Below are positions 44,809-54,407 of a stretch of DNA of 64,000 bases, one piece after another. The notes under the pieces were generated by a model, which saw only the letters and a program-made list of their open reading frames with translations, had not been told where the DNA came from and ran no database searches. Position 1 is the first letter of the stretch. Every line of letters begins with the position of its first letter. The position numbers were made by a program, and so were the translations under genes. Origin of the DNA: Coriobacteriaceae bacterium (GTDB taxonomy: Bacteria > Actinomycetota > Coriobacteriia > Coriobacteriales > QAMH01). The DNA is taken from NCBI GenBank assembly GCA_025992705.1, contig DAJPGJ010000001.1, positions 558,001 to 622,000 of the forward strand. The letters are read 5' to 3'.

Positions 44809-45060
44809 ATGGCACACAAGAAAGGCCTCGGATCCAGTCGTAACGGCCGTGATTCCCACGCGCAGCGTCTTGGCTGCAAGCGTTTTGCCGGTCAGGTTGT
44901 CAACGCGGGCGAGATTCTCGTTCGCCAGCGCGGCACGCACTTTCATCCCGGCGAGAACGTCGGTCGTGGCAAGGATGACACGCTGTTCGCGATGGTTCCC
45001 GGCACGGTGAAGTACACCAAGGGTCTCAAGCGCAAGGTCCATGTGATTCCCCAGGCGTAA
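44809..45060 (+). CDS. rpmA: 50S ribosomal protein L27
   Basis: An 83-residue L27. The N-terminal [20 protein letters not shown] is directly exposed, without the cleavable leader found in Firmicutes. [21 protein letters not shown] follows. The N-terminus reaches the peptidyl-transferase centre. It is followed by a strong terminator; obg, a frequent next gene, is absent. Confidence 0.97.
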   Translation: MAHKKGLGSSRNGRDSHAQRLGCKRFAGQVVNAGEILVRQRGTHFHPGENVGRGKDDTLFAMVPGTVKYTKGLKRKVHVIPQA

Positions 45061-45080
45061 CGCACCTCAAGCAATGCAGG

Positions 45081-45115
45081 AAAAGCCCCGTTGCCATATG
45101 GCAACGGGGCTTTTT
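45081..45115 (+). terminator. Rho-independent terminator after rpmA
   Basis: A perfect 15-bp stem (45081-45095 with 45100-45114) with loop ATAT, ending in TTTTT. Confidence 0.93.
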
Positions 45116-45202
45116 ATGTAGCTCGGTGCGTCCAGTGGTTTGGGACAGGGCGCTTTGATAGAATCTGTACTTTAAGACTCACCTTGAAAGGGCGGTTTCC
45201 AC

Positions 45203-47035
45203 ATGTGCGGAATCGTTGGTTACACTGGCACTGCTCCCGTACGCGACATATTGCTCGAAGGGCTGTGTAAGCTCGAGTATCGCGGCTACGACTCGGCGGG
45301 CATCGCCGTCGAGACGAACGACAAGATCAGCATCGTGCGACGTGTCGGCAAAGTCGAAGAGCTAGCCAAGGCGGTCGAAGACTGGGATGTCACCTCGACT
45401 TGCGGCATCGGTCACACGCGCTGGGCAACGCACGGTCGTCCGACCGAGCCGAACGCGCATCCTCACTCGGATTGCTCGGGCAAGATTGCCGTCGTGCATA
45501 ACGGCATAATCGAGAACTTCGTGCAGCTGCGCGATCTCCTCGAATCCGAGGGCCACGTCTTCAAAAGCGAGACGGATACCGAGATCGTCGCCCATCTCAT
45601 CGAGAAGTACTATGACGGTGATTTGATCGACGCTCTCGCACACACGACGGAGGTTTTGCAGGGCGCCTACGGCCTGGCCGTCATGCATGTCGATCATCCG
45701 GGCGAGATTGCGGTCACGCGTAAGGATAGCCCCATCGTCGTCGGCCTCTCCGAGGGCGATAAACCCGCCGCGCTCGTGGCCAGCGACATCGTTGCTATCA
45801 TGGATTTCACGCGCGACGTCGTCTTTCTCGAGGATGGTCAATTCGCACTGCTCAAGCCCACGAGCATCGATTACTTCAGCGCGCCGGGCGAGCCCGTCGA
45901 GCTCGAGACCATGCACATCGATTGGGACGCCGAGGACGCCGAGCGCGGCGGTTTTCCGGACTTCATGCTCAAGGAGATTTACGAGCAGCCGCGTGCCGTG
46001 CGCGATACCATCAGCGGCGCGGTCAAGAACGGCTACGTGCTCTTCGATAACCTCGCGCTTGACGATGACGATATCGATGCCATTGACAACGTCTACATCA
46101 TCGGCTGCGGCACGAGCTATCATGCCGGTCTCGTTGCCCGCGACCTTATCGAGCGCTGGGCGCGCATCCCGACGACGGTCGAGGTGGCGAGCGAGTTTCG
46201 CTATCGCAATCCCATCGTCTCGTCCTCGACGCTCGTCATTGCCGTCTCGCAGTCTGGAGAGACCGCCGATACGCTCGCTGCCGTGCGCATTGCCCGTTCC
46301 AAGGGCGCGCGCGTCTTTGCTATCACCAACTGCGTGGGCAGTCGCATCACGCGCGAATCTGACGGCACGCTCTACGTCAAGGCGAACATGGAGATTTCCG
46401 TCGCGGCAACCAAGTCCTTTCTCGCGCAGATTTCCTGCCTTGCGCTCATCGCGATGTTCCTGGGCCAGAAGAAGGGCCGTCTCACCACGCGTCAGGTCAA
46501 ATCGCTGTACTACGAGCTGCGCGAGACGCCCGCCCAGATCGAGGACATCTTGCAGGACACCTCCGTGATCGAGGAGGCGGCCAAGGAGGTTGCGAAGGCC
46601 CATTCGGTCATGTACGTGGGTCGCGGCATTGGCTCTCCCATCTGCAAGGAGGGGGCGCTCAAGCTCAAGGAGATCAGCTACCTGCACGCTGAGGCCTATC
46701 CGGCTGGCGAGCTCAAGCATGGCCCGATTGCGCTGCTCGATGAGAACGTTCCCGTCGTCGCGGTCGTGACCGAGTCTCCCACGCGCATGCAGACGCTCAG
46801 CAACGTGCAGGAAATCCTCGCGCGTGGCTCGCGCGTCGTGGCAGTTGCCTCCGAGGGCGATCAAGAGGTTGCCGATATCGCCGATTACGTCTTCTACATT
46901 CCGCGTATTGCCGATTGGTGCACGGCTATCACGGCAAGCGTTCCGCTGCAGCTCTTCGCGCGTTATATCGCGCTTGAGCGCGGCTGCGATGTCGACAAGC
47001 CGCGTAACCTTGCGAAGTCGGTGACCGTGGAATGA
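45203..47035 (+). CDS. glmS: Glutamine--fructose-6-phosphate aminotransferase (isomerizing)
   Basis: A 610-residue enzyme. The N-terminal glutaminase has the exposed nucleophile Cys2 (MCGIVGYTG) and GHTRWATHGRP. Two SIS domains follow (YIIGCGTSYHAG, VIAVSQSGETADTL, VMYVGRGIGSPI), and the C-terminus is PRNLAKSVTVE. It makes glucosamine-6-phosphate for wall precursors. The 90-nt upstream region is too short for a glmS ribozyme; a TAGAAT box lies at 45159-45164. Its TGA overlaps the acpS ATG. Confidence 0.96.
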   Translation: MCGIVGYTGTAPVRDILLEGLCKLEYRGYDSAGIAVETNDKISIVRRVGKVEELAKAVEDWDVTSTCGIGHTRWATHGRPTEPNAHPHSDCSGKIAVVHNGIIENFVQLRDLLESEGHVFKSETDTEIVAHLIEKYYDGDLIDALAHTTEVLQGAYGLAVMHVDHPGEIAVTRKDSPIVVGLSEGDKPAALVASDIVAIMDFTRDVVFLEDGQFALLKPTSIDYFSAPGEPVELETMHIDWDAEDAERGGFPDFMLKEIYEQPRAVRDTISGAVKNGYVLFDNLALDDDDIDAIDNVYIIGCGTSYHAGLVARDLIERWARIPTTVEVASEFRYRNPIVSSSTLVIAVSQSGETADTLAAVRIARSKGARVFAITNCVGSRITRESDGTLYVKANMEISVAATKSFLAQISCLALIAMFLGQKKGRLTTRQVKSLYYELRETPAQIEDILQDTSVIEEAAKEVAKAHSVMYVGRGIGSPICKEGALKLKEISYLHAEAYPAGELKHGPIALLDENVPVVAVVTESPTRMQTLSNVQEILARGSRVVAVASEGDQEVADIADYVFYIPRIADWCTAITASVPLQLFARYIALERGCDVDKPRNLAKSVTVE

Positions 47036-47571
47036 CGAGCGCCGCTCAAGAAGCTCCCTCGACGGGGCTTGGGGTGGATATTGTCGAGATCGAGCGCATG
47101 GAGAATATCCTCCAGCGTTCCCCCCGCTTTGCCTACCGCGTCTTCACCGATAACGAGCGTGCCTATTGCGAGGGCCATCATCGGCCTGCCGTGCGCTATG
47201 CGACGCACTTTGCCGCCAAGGAGGCCGTCCTCAAGGCGCTTGGTACGGGTTTTGCCGATGGCATCGCCTTCACCGATGTCGAGGTCACGCACGACGAGAA
47301 GGGCAAGCCGCTCGCGCTGTTGCATGGACGTGCGCAGCAAATTGCCAGCACGCTCGGCATTCTCGAGATTCCCCTGTCGCTGAGTCGTACTAACGAGACC
47401 GCCGTCGCTAATGCCATTGCGGTCACGGCAGCGACGCGCCCCGTCGTCGAGGAGAAGACGACACCTGCCCAGGAGCTCGCGATGCGTTTTCGCGAGCTGC
47501 GCAGCATGCTCGACGACCTCGAGAGCGACGTCGACCAGGCCTATGGGGAGGCGGACGATAGCGATGAGTGA
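47032..47571 (+). CDS. acpS: Holo-[acyl-carrier-protein] synthase
   Basis: A 179-residue protein. GLGVDIVEIERMENIL has the metal-binding Asp, and HFAAKEAVLKALGTG has the second metal/catalytic motif. It transfers phosphopantetheine to ACP. The enzyme proper ends near residue 130; an acidic tail of about 45 residues (QELAMRFRELRSMLDDLESD) is extra. It overlaps glmS by 4 nt and nnrD by 8 nt. Confidence 0.92.
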   Translation: MTSAAQEAPSTGLGVDIVEIERMENILQRSPRFAYRVFTDNERAYCEGHHRPAVRYATHFAAKEAVLKALGTGFADGIAFTDVEVTHDEKGKPLALLHGRAQQIASTLGILEIPLSLSRTNETAVANAIAVTAATRPVVEEKTTPAQELAMRFRELRSMLDDLESDVDQAYGEADDSDE

Positions 47572-48448
47572 GCCTTTGGCGCTGATGCTTTCGGAGCACG
47601 ACATCAGGATGCTTATCCCGTACCCAGCGCTTGATGCGAACAAGTACTCGCGGGGAACGGTAGGCGTCGTAGGCGGAAGTGCCCCGTATCCCGGGGCACC
47701 CATACTGGCATCAAACGCCGCCGCGCGTTGCGGGGCGGGTTACGTGCGTCTTGTCACGACGCGTGACGCAGCCTCGTGCGCGCATGCGCATCTCGTCTCG
47801 ATTCCCGTCTCGGCATGTGACCAGGGGCTCGAGGGCACGCTGTGTGCGACGTCTCTCATTCAAGCACGGGAGGATCTAGCCAAGAGCCAGATCATTCTCA
47901 TGGGGCCGGGCATGGGAGCGACGGATGATGCCGAGCGCTTTCTCGCCTCCTTTCCGCAGGATCGTCCCATGGTATTCGATGCCGACGCGCTCAATCTCAT
48001 CGCGCGCAATCATGCGCTGCTCGAAATGCCCGCACGGCATCCGCGCATTCTTACGCCGCATGAGGGGGAGGCCGCACGTCTGCTGGGACGCAAGGTCGCC
48101 AACCGCAATGAGGATGCCGTCACGCTTGCTCGCGCATATGATGCGACGGTCGTTCTCAAAGGTCCCGAGACGCTTATCGCAACGTCAGTAGGCGAGCTGC
48201 GTGCCGTTGCCGAGGGAGGTCCCGAGCTTGCCAAGGCCGGCATGGGCGATGTGCTTGGCGGCATGATCGCCGCGTTTCTCGCGCAAGGGCTCGATGCATT
48301 TGATGCCGCCACGCTTGCGGTGTTCGTTCACGGTCGTGCAGGCAGACTCGCTGCACGCGAATTGAGCGTTCACGCCGTGATGCCGGAAGATATAATCTGT
48401 AAAATTGGTCCTGTTCTCTTAGGTTTGGAGGCTGAGGGCGTCTCGTGA
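47564..48448 (+). CDS. nnrD: ADP-dependent NAD(P)H-hydrate dehydratase
   Basis: A 294-residue ribokinase-like protein. The YjeF C-terminal family signatures are KYSRGTVGVVGGSAPYPGAPILA, RHPRILTPHEGEAARLLG and AEGGPELAKAGMGDVLGGMI. It repairs hydrated NAD(P)H. The epimerase half (YjeF N-terminal) is absent, so this is a stand-alone dehydratase. I start it at ATG 47564, in frame with the signatures and overlapping acpS. Confidence 0.93.
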   Translation: MSEPLALMLSEHDIRMLIPYPALDANKYSRGTVGVVGGSAPYPGAPILASNAAARCGAGYVRLVTTRDAASCAHAHLVSIPVSACDQGLEGTLCATSLIQAREDLAKSQIILMGPGMGATDDAERFLASFPQDRPMVFDADALNLIARNHALLEMPARHPRILTPHEGEAARLLGRKVANRNEDAVTLARAYDATVVLKGPETLIATSVGELRAVAEGGPELAKAGMGDVLGGMIAAFLAQGLDAFDAATLAVFVHGRAGRLAARELSVHAVMPEDIICKIGPVLLGLEAEGVS

Positions 48449-49701
48449 GCACGAACGAGGTCAACTACTTCGGTGCGCATCCCCGTGTTGAGGGATTCTC
48501 TTCCGAAGCCACAACAGACGAGCATGAGCATCTCAATCGCGATGAGCTCAAACTCAAGGAATGCTACACCCGCGAAAACGTCCCGCGTGGAGCGTGGGTC
48601 GAAGTCGATTTAAACGCCATCGCGCACAACATCCGCGTCATCCGCAAGCGCGTCGGGCTCGAGCGCCAGATCATGGCGATCGTCAAAGCCGACGGCTACG
48701 GTCATGGCTCCGTACACGTGGCTCGCACCGCACTCAAGGCGGGCGTCGACCAGCTGGCCGTCTCCTCGGTGGAGGAGGGTGTCGAGCTGCGCGAGCATGG
48801 CATCGAGGCTCCCATCTTGCTGCTTTCGCAGCCACCCATGCGCGCCATTCCCTATGTGCTGGCCTACGATCTTACACCCACGGTCATCACGGAGGAGTTC
48901 GCGTTGGCTCTGGGTGAGGAGGCCGATCTCAATGGCATGGTCGCCAAGTACCACCTCGCCATCGATACAGGCATGAATCGCATCGGCATATTCTATTTGG
49001 ACGTGGTCGATTTTCTGCAGTCCATCAACTTTCACCGTGGCCTCGAGCTTGCCGGCGTCTTCACGCATTTCGCAACGGCAGACGAGGAGAGTGACTGGGA
49101 CTTCCGCATGCAACTGCAACGTTTCAACGAGGCGCTTCAGCTCATGCGCAACGCTCGCATTGATTACGGCCTTGCGCATAGTGCCAATTCCGCGGCGACG
49201 CAGCGTTATCCCGAAGCTTACTTCGACATGGTGCGCGTGGGCATCACGATGTATGGCCTTGCTCCCAGTCCTGTCTTGCGCAGCAGCGATGATCTATATC
49301 CGGCGATGGCGGTAAAGGCCCAGATTATCCAGGTGCGCGAGCCCCAGATGGGCGAGGGCGTCTCGTATGGTTTCAACTACCGTGTGGCCAAGCCCGTGCA
49401 GATCGCCACGGTTCCCATCGGTTATGCCGATGGTGTGCGCCGCAGCTTATCGGGACGCATGCGCGTGCTCTACAAGGGCCGTCCGTGCAGGCAGGTAGGC
49501 AACATCTGCATGGACATGATGATGATCGAGATTCCCTTCGACGCCGGTGTCGAGAAGGCGAAAATTGGCGACGAGGTCGTGATCCTGGGCCAGCAGGGTG
49601 ATTACGAGATCACCGCCGATATGATGGCCGACGAGATCGATACCATTAACTACGAGCTCATCTGCATGTTCGGTGCGCGTCTTCCGCGCATCTACGTGTA
49701 A
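48445..49701 (+). CDS. alr: Alanine racemase
   Basis: A 418-residue fold-III PLP enzyme. The PLP lysine is at about residue 81 in MAIVKADGYGHG. The catalytic tyrosine region GVSYGFNYR and the C-terminal RRSLSGRMRVLY and QVGNICMDMMMI are present. It supplies D-Ala for peptidoglycan. The N-terminus has about 45 additional residues rich in Glu/His before GAWVEVDLNAIAHN. The GTG start overlaps the nnrD stop by 4 nt. Confidence 0.94.
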   Translation: MSTNEVNYFGAHPRVEGFSSEATTDEHEHLNRDELKLKECYTRENVPRGAWVEVDLNAIAHNIRVIRKRVGLERQIMAIVKADGYGHGSVHVARTALKAGVDQLAVSSVEEGVELREHGIEAPILLLSQPPMRAIPYVLAYDLTPTVITEEFALALGEEADLNGMVAKYHLAIDTGMNRIGIFYLDVVDFLQSINFHRGLELAGVFTHFATADEESDWDFRMQLQRFNEALQLMRNARIDYGLAHSANSAATQRYPEAYFDMVRVGITMYGLAPSPVLRSSDDLYPAMAVKAQIIQVREPQMGEGVSYGFNYRVAKPVQIATVPIGYADGVRRSLSGRMRVLYKGRPCRQVGNICMDMMMIEIPFDAGVEKAKIGDEVVILGQQGDYEITADMMADEIDTINYELICMFGARLPRIYV

Positions 49702-49728
49702 GTGTGAGGTTGGCACGAGGAGCACGTG

Positions 49729-50355
49729 ATGGCAACGACGCAAGCGGTGACAGATCTAGACGATCACATTCACAAATCCCTGAGCGAGGCATTGGCGGGT
49801 ATCGATAGCTGCCATAAATGCGCATTGGGCGATACGCGCACGAATGTCGTGCCTGGTGCCGGTAATCCGCGTGCCAAGGTGATGTTCATTGGCGAGGCGC
49901 CGGGCAAGAACGAGGATTTGCAGGGCGAGCCCTTCGTGGGCGCGGCCGGCAAGCTGCTCAACCAGATGCTCGAGCGCATCGGCCTCGCGCGCGAGGATAT
50001 CTACATCGCCAACATCTTGAAGTGCCGTCCGCCGGGTAACCGCGACCCCAAGCCCGAGGAAATCGAGGTATGCACGCCCTGGCTGCGCGAGCAGGTCAAG
50101 GCCGTACACCCCACGGTGCTCGTGACGATGGGCAATTTCTCGACCAAGTTCATCCTGCAGACGAACACCGGTATCACGCGCTTGCGCGGCAAGATTCATG
50201 TTACGGGGCCGTTTAGGGTCATTCCGACATTTCATCCCGCGGCAGCCATATACGACCGCAGCAAGATTGGCGCGATCGAGCAGGACTTCGATCTCATCAA
50301 GCTCCTGCTCGATACTGACGATGCTCGCGAGAACGAGAAGGGAAGTGTCCATTGA
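49729..50355 (+). CDS. Uracil-DNA glycosylase, type 4 (4Fe-4S)
   Basis: A 208-residue family 4 UDG. Cluster cysteines are in CHKCALGDTRTNVVPG and later in LKCRPPGNRDPKPEEIEVC. The active-site motif is FIGEAPGKNEDLQGEPFVG, and the C-terminal motif is PTFHPAAAIY. It removes uracil from DNA. The start ATG has GAGGAG 6 nt upstream. Confidence 0.94.
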   Translation: MATTQAVTDLDDHIHKSLSEALAGIDSCHKCALGDTRTNVVPGAGNPRAKVMFIGEAPGKNEDLQGEPFVGAAGKLLNQMLERIGLAREDIYIANILKCRPPGNRDPKPEEIEVCTPWLREQVKAVHPTVLVTMGNFSTKFILQTNTGITRLRGKIHVTGPFRVIPTFHPAAAIYDRSKIGAIEQDFDLIKLLLDTDDARENEKGSVH

Positions 50356-50828
50356 TTCACTGTCGATGTAATTCGCTTGACGACACCATACGGTTGGGCG
50401 AGGCAATCGCCAGACTCATGGAGATGAACGACTGCGTTGTGCTGAGCGGCGATCTTGGTGCAGGCAAGACGCAGTTTGCCAAGGGCTTTGCCGCGGGCCT
50501 CGGCGTTGACGACGAGATCACAAGCCCGACGTTCAACATCCTGTTCGAGTACGTCGGAGACGAGCTCCCGCTCCTCCACTTTGATTTGTATAGACTCGAT
50601 GAAGAAGACGAGCTCACGGACATCGACTTTTTCGGGCTACTCGAGAGCGGCGCCGTGTGTCTCGTCGAGTGGGGTGACAAGTTCCCTGCGGCCATGCCCG
50701 ATGAGCGTATCGACGTTCAGATCACGGTTGCCGATGACGAGACGCGTGCCATTGCCATCACGGGACATGGCGCACGTGGGGCGCAGCTCGAAGCGGCACT
50801 TGGGGAAGCCCTCGACGCCTCTTCCTAG
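50352..50828 (+). CDS. tsaE: TsaE, ATPase for tRNA t6A37 biosynthesis
   Basis: A 158-residue P-loop ATPase. Walker A is SGDLGAGKTQFAKG (residues 32-45). SPTFNILFEY and HFDLYRLDEEDELTDIDF are TsaE signatures. It acts with TsaB and TsaD, encoded together about 1.7 kb downstream. The start is a TTG at 50352 overlapping the UDG stop, with GAAGGGA upstream. Confidence 0.93.
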   Translation: MIHCRCNSLDDTIRLGEAIARLMEMNDCVVLSGDLGAGKTQFAKGFAAGLGVDDEITSPTFNILFEYVGDELPLLHFDLYRLDEEDELTDIDFFGLLESGAVCLVEWGDKFPAAMPDERIDVQITVADDETRAIAITGHGARGAQLEAALGEALDASS

Positions 50829-50839
50829 GAGATTCACGG

Positions 50840-50845
50840 TACAAT
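50840..50845 (+). promoter_or_regulatory. Candidate -10 box just before the DnaJ-like gene
   Basis: TACAAT lies 8 nt before the DnaJ-like ATG, which has no ribosome binding site. A transcript from here would be leaderless or nearly so. Confidence 0.35.
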
Positions 50846-50853
50846 AGCCAGCC

Positions 50854-51606
50854 ATGCAGCAGAGAGATCCATATTCAGTGCTCGGTGTGCCTTCCGGCGC
50901 CTCCAAGGAAGAGGTGACCAAGGCATATCGCAAGCTTGCCAAAAAATACCACCCGGATCTCAATCCTGGTGACGAGCAGGCAGCCAAGAAAATGGCTGAG
51001 GTGAACGCTGCGTACGATTCCATCATGAATGGCACACCCTACGGCCCGCGTGTCAACACTGGTAATCCCTATGGCGGGCAAGGTCCGAGTGGCAACCCCT
51101 TCGGCGGCTATGGAGGAGGACAAAGCGGCCAGGGTGGTCAGCAGCAAGGCGGCTGGTATTACGGGCCCTTCACGGGCGGCGATCAGCAGCAGGGCGGCGG
51201 GCAATACTACGATCCCTTCGAGGAGATGTTTCGCCAGTGGCAGCAGGCGAGCCAGTCAGACGCCTATCGCGAAGCTCGCGAGGAACAGCAGCGTCAGCAG
51301 CGCGAGCAGGCGCGCAACACGGCAAACGGCTGTTTCAGATGGGTCATGCTCATTCTCATCATCAACCTCGCCCTCAACATTTTCATGGGCGGATGTTCCG
51401 CTTGGCGCAACTCGCTTCTCTTCACTAACCAGCAGACGCCGTCGAAGGAGCAGGCCGCGCCCCTCAACGCCGATGGAAGCTCGGAGAGCGCAAGCTCCTC
51501 ATCGTCATCGAGCACGACCGCTCCCATGCCGCGTCGTGACTTTTCGTTCACGGCGGTCGACTACACAGGTGGTGCGACCTATACGGTTGACGTGCCAATC
51601 GAGTAG
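50854..51606 (+). CDS. Membrane-anchored J-domain protein
   Basis: A 250-residue protein. The J-domain covers residues 1-60 with the HPD triad at 33-35. A Gly/Gln-rich linker follows, then a basic/Gln coiled stretch ([14 protein letters not shown]). One TM segment is at about residues 160-180 ([17 protein letters not shown]), and a Ser-rich extracytoplasmic tail of about 65 residues ends it. It lacks the zinc finger of DnaJ. It probably recruits DnaK to the membrane. Its ATG is 25 nt after tsaE. Confidence 0.85.
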   Translation: MQQRDPYSVLGVPSGASKEEVTKAYRKLAKKYHPDLNPGDEQAAKKMAEVNAAYDSIMNGTPYGPRVNTGNPYGGQGPSGNPFGGYGGGQSGQGGQQQGGWYYGPFTGGDQQQGGGQYYDPFEEMFRQWQQASQSDAYREAREEQQRQQREQARNTANGCFRWVMLILIINLALNIFMGGCSAWRNSLLFTNQQTPSKEQAAPLNADGSSESASSSSSSSTTAPMPRRDFSFTAVDYTGGATYTVDVPIE

Positions 51607-51624
51607 CGTGCATAAGGCTTCGCC

Positions 51625-52536
51625 ATGCTGTTTGAGAGCAAGAGAAATGCAGACGCTCGGCAGGAGATGAAGCTGCGCACGGCAGCAAGTGCGCTCATCG
51701 TGGTGGCCGCGCTCGTGTTTGGCGGTGGCCTCTTCATGATGGGGGCCCACGCCAGCGGTCTGATTAAGACGACGGGCGCATATACGACGACACGTCTTGT
51801 GCCGGGAACGTATTCCAACACCATCGAATGTAACGGCAGCGTCATGCCGATTCGCGTGACGGATGTGGACACGAAAGCAAAGGGCAGCGTTACCGTCGTG
51901 CATGTACGGGACGGCCAGTACGTGAAACAGGGAACGGTGCTGTTCGAGATGCGCGACGGACAGGATGAGCCACAGGTTATCACCGCCAGCGTCGCAGGAA
52001 CCGTGACAAACCTCAAGGTCGCCGTTGGCATGACAAGCGATCAGCTTGCGCAACAGGGGCCTGCCCTGCAGATTGCGGATATGAACGTGCTCATCGGCGT
52101 CGTGCAGACTCCGGAATACGTCTCCGTATTGCTCGAAGCCGGCCAATACGTGAGCATTACCTCGACGGTAACGCCTGGCGTGCGCTATCAGGGCATGCTC
52201 ACGGGCTTCTCGAAGAATCCCTCGTCGTCATCTTTGACGAGCAGCGGTCAGGCGCTCTACGATGCGTCCATCATGTTCGACAATTCGGGTGCGCTCAAGG
52301 TGGGCGACCCCATCGTGGCGCAGATGCGCATCGAGGACTACGGCCAGGTGTTCTACGTGCCCGCAACCGCCGTGCGCGAGATTGACGATGTGGCATACGT
52401 GGACATCGTGCGCGCAAACGGCACGGTCGAACAGCATCAGGTTGAGCTTTTGGGTACGAGCGATGACGGCAGCAAGATCGTCAAGGGCGACATCCTGACG
52501 AGCGAGACGGTCATTCGGGCCGATTTGAACGAGTAG
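51625..52536 (+). CDS. HlyD/RND-type periplasmic adaptor-like membrane protein
   Basis: A 303-residue protein. It has an N-terminal TM (ASALIVVAALVFGGGLFMMG) and then a lipoyl-like split domain (VTVVHVRDGQYVKQGTVLFEM and TASVAGTVTNLKVAVGM). A beta-barrel segment follows (VSVLLEAGQYVSITST, then VGDPIVAQMRIEDYGQVFYVPATAVRE). This is the fold of membrane-fusion adaptors. No ABC or RND partner is adjacent. It sits between the J-protein and tsaBD, so its partner is unknown. Confidence 0.75.
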   Translation: MLFESKRNADARQEMKLRTAASALIVVAALVFGGGLFMMGAHASGLIKTTGAYTTTRLVPGTYSNTIECNGSVMPIRVTDVDTKAKGSVTVVHVRDGQYVKQGTVLFEMRDGQDEPQVITASVAGTVTNLKVAVGMTSDQLAQQGPALQIADMNVLIGVVQTPEYVSVLLEAGQYVSITSTVTPGVRYQGMLTGFSKNPSSSSLTSSGQALYDASIMFDNSGALKVGDPIVAQMRIEDYGQVFYVPATAVREIDDVAYVDIVRANGTVEQHQVELLGTSDDGSKIVKGDILTSETVIRADLNE

Positions 52537-52544
52537 GAGAGGGC

Positions 52545-54407
52545 ATGCGGGTCTTGGCACTCGATACCGCGAGCACGCAGATGGTGTTGGCATTGGCAGA
52601 CTTCGACGAGGCGGACGCATCGGCTGCGATGGTTGCTTCATGTCAGATTGATGCGCCACGCCAGGCAAATCAGGTGCTGCTCACGCAGGCTGCGCAGCTG
52701 CTTGCCGATGCGGGGCTCGAGGTGAGCGATATTGACGCCATCGTCGTGGGTCGGGGTCCTGGTTCGTTCACGGGCGTGCGTATCGGCGTGGCGACCGCGA
52801 AGGGGCTTGCCTGCGGCCTGGCCGCGCCGCTCTATGGTGTTTCCACGCTCGACGCCGTTGCCTGGCGCGCGTGGTGGGCCGGCGTACGTGGCAGGTTGGG
52901 TGTCGTGGCCGATGCCATGCGCAAGGAAGTGTATCCCGTGCGCTACGCCCTCGATGATGCGGGCGTGACGCGTCTGGAGCCTGATACCGTCGCCAAACCG
53001 GCGCAGGTCGCGCAGCAATGGGCTTCGGAGGAAAGCTCTCTCACGCTTACGGGCGAGGGGCTGCTCAAATACGCGGAGCTCTTCGAGGGCGCTCCGTTCG
53101 AACTTGCGCCTGCGGGGCTTTGGCTGCCCGATGGCCAGGGTCTCATCAGCGCCTTTGCACAGGCATTTGCGACTGGCGCTGCCGGTTCGGGAGACGCTGC
53201 AGCGCTCGTGCCCGTGTACACGCGACTTTCTGATGCCGAGGAAAACGAACAGCTGCGCTTGGCCCAGATGACCGATCCGCGCGATGCGGAGAGGCGCGCG
53301 CGCCTGCAGCACGAGATCGAACGCGATGACCGCGAGATGCGTATCTCGCAGCCGAGGACCGAGTGCGCGCATGACTTGGCTGCACGCCATGAGGCGCCCT
53401 TCATACTCGCAATCGAGAGCTCCTGCGATGAGACGGCTGCTGCCGTCATCGATGGCAAACGGGCCATCCTCGCGGATTGCATCGCAAGCCAAATCGACTT
53501 TCATAAGCGCTTTGGTGGCGTTGTCCCCGAGATCGCGTCGCGCAAGCACACCGAGGCCATCGTTCCCACGGTCATGTACACGATGGAGCGGGCGGGGCTG
53601 GGCTTCTCCGAGCTTTCAGCCGTTGCATGCACGATTGGGCCGGGCTTGGTTGGAGCGCTCGTCGTGGGTGTCGCCTTCGCCAAGGGGCTATGCTTCGCGA
53701 CGGGACTTCCCTTCATTGGCGTGAACCATCTTGAGGGGCACCTGTATGCGAATCGTTACGTCGACCCCACGCTCGAGCCGCCTTTCGTTGCGCTGCTTGT
53801 GAGCGGTGGTCATACCATGCTCGTGCATGTGAAGGACTGGGGCGACTACGCTGTGCTCGGGAGTACGCTCGATGACGCCGTGGGCGAGGCGTTCGATAAG
53901 GTCGCCAAGGCGCTCGAGTTGGGGTATCCCGGCGGCCCCATCCTGAGCAAGCTCGCCCAAGATGGTGACGCCAAGGCTATCAACTTCCCACGCGCGATGA
54001 TGCATAGCGGCGATTTGCAGTTCTCGCTCTCGGGTCTCAAGACCGCTGTCATCACCTATATCAACGAGCAGCGCAAGGCGGGTATGGATATCGACATTCC
54101 CAATCTGGCGGCGAGTTTCACCGCCGCTATCGTTGACGTGCTTGTGGCCAAGTCGCTCGATGCGTGCAGGCAAGCGGGCGTTGACGTCCTGTGCATTGGC
54201 GGTGGTGTGGCGGCGAACCCCGACTTGCGCGAGGCCCTCAAAAACGAACTTGGCAAGCGCGGCATTCGCGTTGTCATGCCCGAGCTCTCGGATTGTGCCG
54301 ACAACGCTTCGATGATCGCGTCGGTGGGCCTCGATCTCTTCGAGGCGGGCGAGCGTACCGGGCTCGATGCCGACCCGATGGCGCATATGCCCCTGCGCAC
54401 CAAATGA
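52545..54407 (+). CDS. TsaB-TsaD fusion, tRNA N6-threonylcarbamoyladenosine synthase subunits
   Basis: A 620-residue fusion. Residues 1 to about 225 are TsaB (LALDTASTQMVLALADF, GRGPGSFTGVRIGVATAKGL). A charged linker of about 60 residues follows, then a complete TsaD from about residue 286 (LAIESSCDETAAAVID, ASRKHTEAIVP). The TsaD metal ligands are His395 and His399 in HLEGH, and SGGHTMLV follows. The two normally form a heterodimer with TsaE for t6A37 synthesis. No RimI acetyltransferase domain is present in the linker. The start ATG has AGGAGAGGG upstream; the stop overlaps a hairpin. Confidence 0.93.
   Translation: MRVLALDTASTQMVLALADFDEADASAAMVASCQIDAPRQANQVLLTQAAQLLADAGLEVSDIDAIVVGRGPGSFTGVRIGVATAKGLACGLAAPLYGVSTLDAVAWRAWWAGVRGRLGVVADAMRKEVYPVRYALDDAGVTRLEPDTVAKPAQVAQQWASEESSLTLTGEGLLKYAELFEGAPFELAPAGLWLPDGQGLISAFAQAFATGAAGSGDAAALVPVYTRLSDAEENEQLRLAQMTDPRDAERRARLQHEIERDDREMRISQPRTECAHDLAARHEAPFILAIESSCDETAAAVIDGKRAILADCIASQIDFHKRFGGVVPEIASRKHTEAIVPTVMYTMERAGLGFSELSAVACTIGPGLVGALVVGVAFAKGLCFATGLPFIGVNHLEGHLYANRYVDPTLEPPFVALLVSGGHTMLVHVKDWGDYAVLGSTLDDAVGEAFDKVAKALELGYPGGPILSKLAQDGDAKAINFPRAMMHSGDLQFSLSGLKTAVITYINEQRKAGMDIDIPNLAASFTAAIVDVLVAKSLDACRQAGVDVLCIGGGVAANPDLREALKNELGKRGIRVVMPELSDCADNASMIASVGLDLFEAGERTGLDADPMAHMPLRTK

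Noticed and set aside
45121..45202. glmS ribozyme upstream of glmS
   Set aside because: Only about 85 nt is available and no ribozyme core is visible.
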